A stretch of 63,304 bases of DNA from Candidatus Omnitrophota bacterium (GTDB lineage: Bacteria; Ratteibacteria; UBA8468; B48-G9; JAFGKM01): contig JAMWDI010000007.1 in assembly GCA_023819375.1 (NCBI GenBank), positions 1 through 63,304 on the forward strand, written 5' to 3'. This document shows, piece after piece, positions 56,333 to 63,304 of the stretch. The position numbers and the translations under genes were made by a program. Within the stretch, counting starts at the first letter, position 1, and the number at the start of each line of letters is the position of its first letter. The notes beneath the pieces were generated by a model that saw only the letters and a program-made list of their open reading frames with translations, was not told the DNA's origin and did not search any database.

Positions 56333-57836
56333 TTTTGGTTCACAATATACACAACTTATAGCAAGAAGGATTAGAGAACTCAATATTTATTGTGAAATCT
56401 TTCATTTTACAACAAAATATGAAGAATTAAAAAATAAAAATGTAAGTGTTTTGATTCTATCAGGTGGTCCAGGTCATGTGGATAAAGAAAATTTAAGATT
56501 TGACGAAAAGATTTTTAAAAATAATGAATTTTATATTTTGGGCATTTGTTATGGAATGCAACTTATAGCAAAATATTTTGGGGGAAAAGTTTCTCATGGG
56601 AAGGTAAGAGAATATGGAAAAACAATTTTCTATCCAGATATTAATGAAGAAATTTTTGAGGGTTTAAAAAAAGAAACAATTGTTTGGATGAGCCATTGGG
56701 ATTATGTAAGTGAATTGCCAGAGAATTTCAAAGTGATCGGTAGAACAGATAATATTAAAATTGGTGCCTTTAGAGATAAAAATAAAAAAATTTATGGATT
56801 GCAATTTCATCCAGAAGTTATTCATACAAAAGAGGGAAAAAAAATTTTAAAAAATTTTCTCTTTAATATATGTAATTTAAAATCAGATTGGAATCCTGGC
56901 TCAATAATTAAAAAAATTAAGAATGAAATAAAAGAAAAAGTCAAAGATGAAAAAATTATATGTGCATTAAGTGGAGGAGTTGATTCTTCTGTTTTGTCTT
57001 TAATTTTAAATGATGTATGTGGTAAAAATTCTTTAAGCATATTTGTAAATAATGGACTTTTAAGAAAAAATGAACCAAAAGAGATAATAAATTTTTTTAA
57101 AGATAAAGTGAATTTTAAATATGTTGATGCTTCAAAATTATTTCTTGAAAGATTGAAAGATATAGAAGATCCAGAAGAAAAAAGGAAGATTATAGGTAAT
57201 ACATTCATTGAGGTTTTTGAGAAAGAAGGAAAAAGATTTGGTGCAGAATATCTTGCCCAAGGGACGTTATATCCTGATGTTATTGAAAGTACTTCTCCTT
57301 TTAAAGGACCATCGGTAAGAATAAAAACACATCACAATGTTGGGGGACTGCCTCAAAATATGAAATTTAAACTTATTGAACCATTTAAATTTTTATTTAA
57401 AGATGAAGTAAGAAAAATTGCAAAAAAAATGAATTTGCCTGATTTTATAATTAAAAGGCATCCATTTCCAGGACCTGGACTTGCAGTAAGGATAATAGGT
57501 AAAATAACGAAACAACAACTTGAAATATTGAAAGATGCTGATTTTATAGTTGAAGAAGAAATTAAAAAGGCAGGCATTTATGATAAAATTTGGCAGGCAT
57601 TTGCAGTTTTATTACCTATTAAAAGTGTTGGAATTATGGGAGATAAAAGAACTTATGAGAACGTTATTGCTATTAGAATTGTTAAAAGTGTAGATGGAAT
57701 GACTGCTGATTGGGTAAAAGTTCCATATAAAGTCCTTGAAAGAATATCAAACAGAATTGTTAATGAAGTAAAAGGAGTAAATAGAGTTGTATATGATATC
57801 ACTTCAAAACCACCTGCTACAATTGAATGGGAATAA
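56316..57836 (+). CDS. guaA: GMP synthase (glutamine-hydrolysing)
   Basis: 506 residues. The N-terminal amidotransferase has [37 protein letters not shown] (catalytic Cys near residue 76) and [10 protein letters not shown]. The ATP-pyrophosphatase domain has [14 protein letters not shown], and the C-terminus [11 protein letters not shown] and [11 protein letters not shown]. It converts XMP to GMP with glutamine. It is the last gene of purF-carA-carB1-carB2-guaA and faces the pyrG remnant tail to tail. Confidence 0.97.
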   Translation: MVGIIDFGSQYTQLIARRIRELNIYCEIFHFTTKYEELKNKNVSVLILSGGPGHVDKENLRFDEKIFKNNEFYILGICYGMQLIAKYFGGKVSHGKVREYGKTIFYPDINEEIFEGLKKETIVWMSHWDYVSELPENFKVIGRTDNIKIGAFRDKNKKIYGLQFHPEVIHTKEGKKILKNFLFNICNLKSDWNPGSIIKKIKNEIKEKVKDEKIICALSGGVDSSVLSLILNDVCGKNSLSIFVNNGLLRKNEPKEIINFFKDKVNFKYVDASKLFLERLKDIEDPEEKRKIIGNTFIEVFEKEGKRFGAEYLAQGTLYPDVIESTSPFKGPSVRIKTHHNVGGLPQNMKFKLIEPFKFLFKDEVRKIAKKMNLPDFIIKRHPFPGPGLAVRIIGKITKQQLEILKDADFIVEEEIKKAGIYDKIWQAFAVLLPIKSVGIMGDKRTYENVIAIRIVKSVDGMTADWVKVPYKVLERISNRIVNEVKGVNRVVYDITSKPPATIEWE

Positions 57837-57838
57837 TT

Positions 57839-58540
<702 letters not shown>

Positions 58541-58569
58541 TTTTGTTTATTTTGCTATAAAAAAGCGTA

Positions 58570-58694
58570 TTTCCTCAAAAATAGATCTATTTGAAATTAT
58601 GTTTCTAATAAGGCATTTTTCATTCCTTGATATATTTTTTTCCAGTTTTCTTTAAAATAGATGTTCGCTTTTGTCAATTCTATTTTTGAGGAAA
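58570..58694. repeat. 16-bp perfect inverted repeat enclosing 93 bp
   Basis: TTTCCTCAAAAATAGA (58570-58585) recurs as its exact reverse complement at 58679-58694. The 125-bp unit lies between the pyrG remnant and the nadE promoter and contains no gene. It could be a small non-autonomous transposon (MITE) or the stem of a long hairpin. The flanks show no clear target duplication. Confidence 0.5.
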
Positions 58695-58702
58695 AAGAAT
58701 TT

Positions 58703-58731
58703 TTGACAAAAATTGAAAATAGTTATAATAT
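58703..58731 (+). promoter_or_regulatory. nadE promoter
   Basis: TTGACA (58703-58708) with TAATAT at 17 bp (58726-58731) or TATAAT at 15 bp (58724-58729). Expected start near 58736, directly at the first leader hairpin. This places the promoter downstream of the in-frame ATG at 58661, which therefore cannot be the nadE start. Confidence 0.65.
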
Positions 58732-58735
58732 ATTT

Positions 58736-58802
58736 AAAGGAGAAAGGCCTCCTTTCAGACAAAGAAGTTCCTGCCCAAAGAAGGGAAAAAATCTAAAAGG
58801 AG
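58736..58802 (+). ncRNA. dual-hairpin ANTAR-type leader of nadE with possible Shine-Dalgarno sequestration
   Basis: Hairpin 1: AAAGGAG (58736-58742), six-base loop AAAGGC with A1 and G4, CTCCTTT (58749-58755), seven perfect pairs. Box ACAAAGAAG at 58759-58767. Hairpin 2: CCC (58774-58776), loop AAAGAA with A1 and G4, GGG (58783-58785). There is no U tract, so no terminator. The 3' arm of hairpin 1 is also exactly complementary to the Shine-Dalgarno AAAGGAG at 58796-58802, and UUCCU (58768-58772) can pair with AGGAG there. Confidence 0.6.
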
Positions 58803-58810
58803 AAAATATT

Positions 58811-60418
58811 ATGGAAAATATTAAAATTGCTTTATGTCAATTGAATTTTACTGTTGGAGATATTTTAGGTAATACAGAAAAAATTATAAAAGCGATTGAA
58901 TATGGAGAAAAAGAAAAATGTAATTTTATTTGTTTCCCTGAACTTGCTATAACAGGGTATCCACCAGAAGATTTATTATTAAAAGAAAAATTTATAGAAG
59001 ACAATTTGAAAAGTTTAGAGAAAATAAAAGAAAATGTAAAAAATTCTGTTGTAATTGTTGGCTTTGTAAACAGAGCAAATAATAAAATTTACAATTCTGC
59101 TGGAGTTATAGATAAAGGAGAAATAATTGGTATCTACAATAAAAAAATACTTCCAAACTATGGTGTATTTGATGAAAAAAGATATTTTGAAGAGGGAAAA
59201 GAAGATGGTTTTTTTGAAATTAATGGCATAAAGTTTGGAGTTACAATATGTGAGGATATATGGCATAAAGGAGGTCCTTATAAAAAACAGATTGAAAAGG
59301 GAGCAAAATATATTTTTGTTTTAAATGCTTCTCCATATCACTACAAGAAAATCAAAGAAAGAAAAAAAATTATAAAAGAAATATGTTTAAAATATGATGT
59401 TTTTTTATTTTACACAAATCTTGTTGGAGGCCAAGATGAACTTGTTTTTGATGGCCAGAGTTTGGTAGTTAATAATAAGGGAGAAATTATAAAAAAGGGA
59501 AAACTTTTTGAAGAGGAAATTTTAATATTTTCATTAAAGGATAAACCAATTGAGATTAAAGAGATTAATGAATGTGAGGAAATATATAAAGGGCTTGTTT
59601 GTGGCCTGAGGGATTATGTATATAAAAATAATTTTAAAAAAGTTGTTGTTGGATTAAGTGGTGGCATTGATTCTGCACTAACTGCAACAATTGCTGTTGA
59701 TGCACTTGGAAAAGAAAATGTTATTGGTGTTTTTATGCCTTCAAGGTTTTCATCTATTCAATCATATTTAGATGCAAAAAAACTTGCAGAAAATCTTGGA
59801 ATAGAATTTAAAGTAATATCAATTGAAAAAATTTTTAATTCTTATCTTGAGACATTAAAAGAAATATTTAAAGATAGACCATTTGATATCACAGAAGAAA
59901 ATATTCAAGCAAGAATAAGAGGAAATATTTTAATGGCTTTATCAAATAAATTTGGATATCTTGTTTTAACAACTGGAAATAAATCAGAAATGAGTGTTGG
60001 ATATGCAACTTTATATGGAGATATGGCCGGTGGTTTTGCTGTTATAAAAGATCTTTATAAAACAATGGTATATAAGATAGCAAAGTGGAGAAATTCAATA
60101 TCTTCGGTTATACCCGAAAATATATTCATAAAAGAACCAACAGCAGAATTGAGAGAAAATCAAAGAGATACAGATACATTGCCACCTTATGAAATTCTTG
60201 ATCAGATTTTGAAAGAATATATAGAGAATGATAAAAGTTGTGAAGAAATTATTGATATGGGTTTTGACAGAGAGATTGTTAAAAAAATTATAAAAATGGT
60301 TGATAAAAATGAATATAAAAGAAGGCAAGCACCTCCTGGAATTAAAATAACACCAAAGGCATTTGGTAAAGATAGAAGAATGCCAATTACAAATAAATAT
60401 TTAAAATGGAATATTTAG
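58811..60418 (+). CDS. nadE: glutamine-dependent NAD+ synthetase
   Basis: 535 residues from ATG 58811, eight bases after AAAGGAG. The longer frame from 58661 would translate the promoter and leader RNA and adds 50 residues with no family match. The N-terminal nitrilase-type glutaminase has the triad in FPELAITGYPPEDLL (Glu), YNKKILPNYGVFDE (Lys) and GVTICEDIWH (Cys). The C-terminal synthetase has VGLSGGIDSALTATIAVD and TTGNKSEMSVGYATLYGDM. It makes NAD from deamido-NAD using glutamine. The sigma-factor gene overlaps its end by 13 bases. Confidence 0.95.
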   Translation: MENIKIALCQLNFTVGDILGNTEKIIKAIEYGEKEKCNFICFPELAITGYPPEDLLLKEKFIEDNLKSLEKIKENVKNSVVIVGFVNRANNKIYNSAGVIDKGEIIGIYNKKILPNYGVFDEKRYFEEGKEDGFFEINGIKFGVTICEDIWHKGGPYKKQIEKGAKYIFVLNASPYHYKKIKERKKIIKEICLKYDVFLFYTNLVGGQDELVFDGQSLVVNNKGEIIKKGKLFEEEILIFSLKDKPIEIKEINECEEIYKGLVCGLRDYVYKNNFKKVVVGLSGGIDSALTATIAVDALGKENVIGVFMPSRFSSIQSYLDAKKLAENLGIEFKVISIEKIFNSYLETLKEIFKDRPFDITEENIQARIRGNILMALSNKFGYLVLTTGNKSEMSVGYATLYGDMAGGFAVIKDLYKTMVYKIAKWRNSISSVIPENIFIKEPTAELRENQRDTDTLPPYEILDQILKEYIENDKSCEEIIDMGFDREIVKKIIKMVDKNEYKRRQAPPGIKITPKAFGKDRRMPITNKYLKWNI

Positions 60419-60891
60419 AACTTATCAAAAAATTAAAAAGTAAATTAGAGCATATGGTAAAAGGGCTAAAAAATGAGGGAGATGGTTTTGATATAGATGA
60501 TTGTCTCCAAGAAATTTACTTATATTTATGGATTGAATGGAATAATGGAAATATTAAAGAAAAAAATGAAAGTTATATTTTAAAAAGTTGTTATTATCAC
60601 CTGAAAAATTTTTTAAGAAAAAATAAATCACTTAAATTTATCAGTTTGGAAGAAATAATGGAAAATAATAGTTTGTTTGATGTTCCTAACAATAGTCAAA
60701 ATTCATACTTAATAGACTTTGAAAAAATGTATAACATATTAAACGAAAGAGAAAAAAAAGTTGTAAATTTTATAATGGCTGGATATACAATAAGAGAAAT
60801 TGGGAAAAATTTAGGAATTTCTCACGTTATGGTTTTAAAAATTATAAAAAAAATCAGAAGCAAGATAAGTAATTTAAAAATAGAAATTTAA
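60406..60891 (+). CDS. small sigma-70 family (ECF-like) RNA polymerase sigma factor
   Basis: 161 residues. The N-terminal half has FDIDDCLQEIYLYLWIEW (about 26-43), the region 2 helix that binds core polymerase, and NESYILKSCYYHLKNFLRKN. The C-terminal half is region 4: LNEREKKVVNFIMAGYTIRE and IGKNLGISHVMVLKIIKKIR, a helix-turn-helix reading the -35 element. The linker is short and there is no anti-sigma gene beside it. The ATG lies inside nadE, so both are made from one mRNA; amt follows after its own attenuated leader. It may direct transcription of nitrogen genes, by context only. Confidence 0.75.
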   Translation: MEYLELIKKLKSKLEHMVKGLKNEGDGFDIDDCLQEIYLYLWIEWNNGNIKEKNESYILKSCYYHLKNFLRKNKSLKFISLEEIMENNSLFDVPNNSQNSYLIDFEKMYNILNEREKKVVNFIMAGYTIREIGKNLGISHVMVLKIIKKIRSKISNLKIEI

Positions 60892-60936
60892 TTTTTAGGT
60901 TACCAAAAGTGGAAAATTTTTACTTTATATATTAAA

Positions 60937-61008
60937 GATCCGAAGTAGGGTCAAAAAAAGAAAAACAAAGGCGTTTTCCCCAAGGCCGGGAAAGCGCCTT
61001 TTTTATTT
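60937..61008 (+). ncRNA. dual-hairpin ANTAR-type leader of amt
   Basis: Hairpin 1: GATCC (60937-60941), loop GAAGTA with G4, GGGTC (60948-60952), five pairs including one wobble. Box ACAAAGGCG at 60965-60973. Hairpin 2: arm 60970-60981, six-base loop AAGGCC (A1, G4), arm 60988-60998, with three G-C closing pairs and one bulged C, then a T tract. The only departure from the A1/G4 rule is G at loop position 1 of hairpin 1. Confidence 0.55.
60970..61008 (+). terminator. intrinsic terminator in the amt leader
   Basis: GGCGTTTTCCC (60970-60980) pairs with GGGAAAGCGCC (60988-60998) over 11 positions with one wobble, followed by TTTTTTATTT. The ATG of amt is at 61022, so transcription must pass this hairpin to express amt. 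Confidence 0.8.
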
Positions 61009-61021
61009 TAAGAAGAGAAAA

Positions 61022-62320
61022 ATGGATATACAAGTAATTATAAATACTATCTGGGTTCTTGTAACTGCAAAACTTGTATTTTTTATGAATCTTGGTTTTG
61101 CAATGGTAGAAAGTGGTTTTACAAGAACAAAGAATACAACAAATATTCTATCAAAGAACTTTATTGTTTTTGCAATTGCCTCTCTGGCTTATTTATTCCT
61201 TGGATGGGGTTTAATGTTTGGAGATGGAAATGGATTTATTGGATTAAAAGGCCTATTTTTATTACAGGGACCAGATAATTCTCCTTTAACAGGAAATGAT
61301 TATAGAGGGGTTTATTCTGCATTGTCCTGGGTTAAAGTTCCTTTATATGCAAAATTCTTTTTTCAACTCGCTTTTTGTGGAACAGCAGCGACAATTGTTT
61401 CAGGTGCAGTTGCAGAAAGAATTAAGTATCTCTCCTTTATTATCTTTAGTTTTTTAATGTGTATGTTTATATATCCTGTTGTCGGACATTGGGTGTGGGG
61501 AGGGGGCTGGCTTGCAAAAATTGGAATGCTTGACTTTGCAGGTTCTACAGTTGTCCATTCAGTTGGTGGATGGGCTGCATTGGCAGGGATTTTATTACTA
61601 GGGCCGCGTTTTGGAAAATATGAAAATGGTAAAACCAATATTATTCCAGGTCATAGTTTACCACTTGCAACTATAGGAACATTTGTTTTATGGTTTGGTT
61701 GGTTTGGATTTAATCCAGGCTCTACAATGACTGCAGATCCTGTTGCAATAAGCCACATAGTAGTTACAACAAATACAGCGGCTGCAACTTCAATAATTAG
61801 TTCTACTATAACTTCTTATATTTTACTTGGTAAGCCAGACCTTGGTATGACTTTAAATGGCTGTCTTGCAGGATTAGTTGCTATAACTGCTCCTTGTGCA
61901 TTTGTAACAGTTGGTGCTTCTATATTTATAGGGATTATTGCTGGAATTTTGGTTGTTCTATCTGTTTTATTTTTTGACAAAATAAAAATTGATGATCCAG
62001 TTGGAGCCCTTTCAGTTCATCTTATAAACGGAATCTTTGGAACTATATCTGTTGGTCTTTTTGCAAAAGATAAAATAGCAGGGATAAGTACAGGGAATGG
62101 TTTGTTTTATGGAGGAGGTGTTAAACTTTTAAAAATACAACTTCTTGGTGTTGTTTCTGTTGGTATTTTTGTTTTCACACTTTCTTTAATTTTCTGGTAT
62201 TTTATCAAAAAAACTATTGGAATAAGAGTTAGTTTAAGAGAAGAAATAGAAGGACTTGACATAGGAGAACATGGAAATATTGCTTATCCTGAATTTTACA
62301 TTAAAAAAACATATTTTTGA
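61022..62320 (+). CDS. amt: ammonium transporter Amt
   Basis: 432 residues, eleven predicted helices. Signatures: FMNLGFAMVESGFTRTKNT, FQLAFCGTAATIVSGAVAER, the first pore histidine in STVVHSVGGWAAL (about residue 180) and the second in GALSVHLINGIFGT near residue 330, forming the twin-His pair. No cleavable signal peptide is obvious. It takes up ammonium, is gated by the P-II protein of the next gene, and is controlled by the upstream terminator. Confidence 0.95.
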   Translation: MDIQVIINTIWVLVTAKLVFFMNLGFAMVESGFTRTKNTTNILSKNFIVFAIASLAYLFLGWGLMFGDGNGFIGLKGLFLLQGPDNSPLTGNDYRGVYSALSWVKVPLYAKFFFQLAFCGTAATIVSGAVAERIKYLSFIIFSFLMCMFIYPVVGHWVWGGGWLAKIGMLDFAGSTVVHSVGGWAALAGILLLGPRFGKYENGKTNIIPGHSLPLATIGTFVLWFGWFGFNPGSTMTADPVAISHIVVTTNTAAATSIISSTITSYILLGKPDLGMTLNGCLAGLVAITAPCAFVTVGASIFIGIIAGILVVLSVLFFDKIKIDDPVGALSVHLINGIFGTISVGLFAKDKIAGISTGNGLFYGGGVKLLKIQLLGVVSVGIFVFTLSLIFWYFIKKTIGIRVSLREEIEGLDIGEHGNIAYPEFYIKKTYF

Positions 62321-62332
62321 AAAGGAGAAATT

Positions 62333-62671
62333 ATGAAAAAAATTGAAGCAATAATAAGACCTGAATTTTTACTTAAAATTAAAAAAGAACTTGAAAAAAT
62401 TGGACATTTTGGTTTGACTATCACTGATGTAGAAGGTTGCGGAAAACAAGGTGGAATAATTCGTAATTGGAGAGGCGAAAAATATAAAGTTGAATTTGTT
62501 GAAAAGGTCAAGTTAGAGATTATTGCTAAAGATATTGATGTGGAAAAGATAGTAAAAATTATAATAAATACAGCAAGAACAGGAGAAATTGGAGATGGGA
62601 AAATCTTTATTTTACCTGTTGAAAGTGTGATAAGAATAAGAACGGGAGAGGAAGGAGATGCAGCAATATAA
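62333..62671 (+). CDS. glnB: nitrogen regulatory protein P-II
   Basis: 112 residues. KKIEAIIRPEFLLKIKKEL at the N-terminus, the T-loop RNWRGEKYKVEFVEKVKLE with the uridylylation-type tyrosine (about residue 51), and the B/C-loop signature TARTGEIGDGKIFILPVES. P-II senses 2-oxoglutarate, ATP/ADP and controls Amt, GlnA or regulators. Being next to amt it is of GlnK type. AAAAGGAG precedes the ATG. Confidence 0.95.
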   Translation: MKKIEAIIRPEFLLKIKKELEKIGHFGLTITDVEGCGKQGGIIRNWRGEKYKVEFVEKVKLEIIAKDIDVEKIVKIIINTARTGEIGDGKIFILPVESVIRIRTGEEGDAAI

Positions 62672-62756
62672 GAAGGTGTCCAAAATTTTCACTTGCTATC
62701 AATATCACAATGATTATTTTGAAATTTTTAAAGGCAAAAAATTAAAGGAAGTAAAT

Positions 62757-62819
62757 ATGTATGGTGAAAAAATAATTAGAAACTTTTTAAAATTAAAGAA
62801 AGGAGGTAATTATGAATAA
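62757..62819 (+). CDS. possible 20-residue leader peptide upstream of glnA
   Basis: ATG 62757 follows AAAGGAAG and encodes MYGEKIIRNFLKLKKGGNYE; its stop (62817-62819) overlaps the first codons of glnA in another frame. The glnA ribosome site AAAGGAGG lies inside it. It could couple glnA translation or be chance; nothing in the peptide is diagnostic. Confidence 0.2.
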   Translation: MYGEKIIRNFLKLKKGGNYE

Positions 62820-63304
62820 GGGATTAAAGAAAGAAGATGTTTTGAAGATTTGTAAAGAGAGAGATGTAAAATTTATAAGATTGTTTTTTTCAGATATTGT
62901 TGGACAGATGAAAGGTTTTTCTATACCTGTAGAAGAACTTGAAGGAGCACTTGAAGATGGTATGGGATTTGATGGTTCTTCAATTAAAGGATTTGCAAGA
63001 ATTGATGAATCTGATATGATTGCTTTACCAGACCCAAGCACTTTTACAATTTTACCATATAGACCAAAAGAAAAGGCAGTTGCAGCGATGATATGTGATA
63101 TATTGAATCCTGATAGAACTCCATATGAAGGTGATTCAAGATATATATTGAAGAAAAATTTAGAATATGTAAAGAATAAGGGATATACATTTTATGTTGG
63201 ACCTGAACTTGAATTTTTTATATTTAAAAATGACAGAAGTACAGAAATTCTTGATGAAGGAGGATATTTTGATGTAACAACACTTGATGCAGCAACTGAT
63301 GTGA
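62812..63304 (+). CDS. glnA: glutamine synthetase type I, N-terminal part (3' end outside window)
   Basis: 164 codons are visible and the frame is open to the window end. FIRLFFSDIVGQMKGFSIPV and MGFDGSSIKGFARIDESDM are the β-grasp domain with the conserved Asp of the ammonium site, PDPSTFTILPY follows, and FYVGPELEFFIF starts the catalytic domain with the first metal-binding glutamates. It joins ammonia to glutamate. Full type I enzymes have about 440-470 residues. The ATG is eight bases after AAAGGAGG. It closes the amt-glnB-glnA set. Confidence 0.97.
   Translation, partial: MNKGLKKEDVLKICKERDVKFIRLFFSDIVGQMKGFSIPVEELEGALEDGMGFDGSSIKGFARIDESDMIALPDPSTFTILPYRPKEKAVAAMICDILNPDRTPYEGDSRYILKKNLEYVKNKGYTFYVGPELEFFIFKNDRSTEILDEGGYFDVTTLDAATDV

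Noticed and set aside
58661-58810. A 50-codon N-terminal extension of nadE from ATG 58661
   Set aside because: It covers the TTGACA promoter, both leader hairpins and the Shine-Dalgarno sequence, and has no counterpart in NAD synthetases, which begin at the nitrilase domain encoded from 58811.
60901-61010. A glutamine riboswitch (glnA RNA) before amt because of the string CGAAGTAGG
   Set aside because: The three-stem junction and the 3' partner sequence of the glnA aptamer are absent, while the region matches the two-hairpin plan seen before two other genes.
62672-62811. A sigma54 promoter or ANTAR-type leader before glnA
   Set aside because: No TGGCAC-N5-TTGC pair and neither the ACAAAG box nor A1/G4 hairpins are present in the gap.

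Overview
The window is about 63.3 kb of very AT-rich bacterial DNA, densely packed and organised in operons. It suggests a Gram-negative-type, uncultivated bacterium. The envelope genes (TolQ-, TolR-, TolA/TonB- and TolB-like proteins, lspA, lgt, a prepilin peptidase) imply an inner membrane with an energised link to an outer membrane. A DksA-like zinc protein, ClpB, GyrAB and MutSL are of bacterial type. TGA is used as an ordinary stop. I cannot place the phylum. The style (CBM9-like, unusual (β/α)8 hydrolases, Gfo/Idh dehydrogenases, low GC) recalls candidate phyla of the Omnitrophota/PVC neighbourhood, but that is inference. I see no rRNA or tRNA gene, CRISPR array or complete insertion sequence.

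Layout. 0-9.1 kb is a catabolic region: the tail of a CBM9-like protein, a cyclase-family hydrolase, a Gfo/Idh/MocA dehydrogenase behind a palindrome-covered promoter, a five-gene FAD/iron-sulfur amine dehydrogenase resembling hydroxyproline/proline dehydrogenases, a putative glycoside hydrolase and a sodium:solute symporter. 9.1-9.6 kb holds gene debris (a truncated PadR regulator). 9.6-15.4 kb has mgtC and a leftward operon (prepilin peptidase, unknown protein, recG, glycosyltransferase, pcm, small membrane exporter). 15.5-17.1 kb encodes TolQ/ExbB, an FmdB-like zinc ribbon and an Ogg2-like DNA glycosylase. 17.1-22.6 kb is a leftward repair operon, rmuC-mutS-mutL. 22.6-25.7 kb has a radical SAM protein and a Maf-RlmD-type fusion. 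26.7-33.8 kb is gyrB-gyrA-archease-dksA-like-lspA-lgt-FHA. 33.9-42.9 kb is clpB-nitrilase, then tolR-tolA/tonB-tolB-transporter, a secreted hydrolase-like protein and a creatininase homologue. 42.9-48.9 kb has ribF, an M18 aminopeptidase, YjbQ, a Macro-Nudix fusion, trpS and hisC.

48.8-63.3 kb is the most interesting part. Almost every gene makes, senses or spends glutamine or ammonia: a glutamate-synthase-like FMN protein, purF, carA, a carB split into two genes, guaA, a decayed pyrG, glutamine-dependent nadE, a small sigma factor, amt, glnB and glnA (cut by the window end). Three genes here (the glutamate-synthase-like gene, nadE and amt) are preceded by the same RNA architecture. It consists of a small hairpin with a six- or seven-base loop, the box ACAAAGRMG, and a second hairpin closed by CCC/GGG around a loop with A1 and G4. 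This matches the dual-hexaloop element bound by ANTAR-domain antiterminators. In two cases the second hairpin is an intrinsic terminator. At nadE there is no terminator, but the first hairpin's 3' arm is exactly complementary to the Shine-Dalgarno sequence, which suggests translational control by the same element.

A second window-wide feature is promoter placement. At least eight first genes of transcription units have a -35/-10 pair whose -10 box ends only 6-13 bp before the ATG, with no Shine-Dalgarno sequence, implying leaderless mRNAs. Internal genes use AAGGAGG-type sites.
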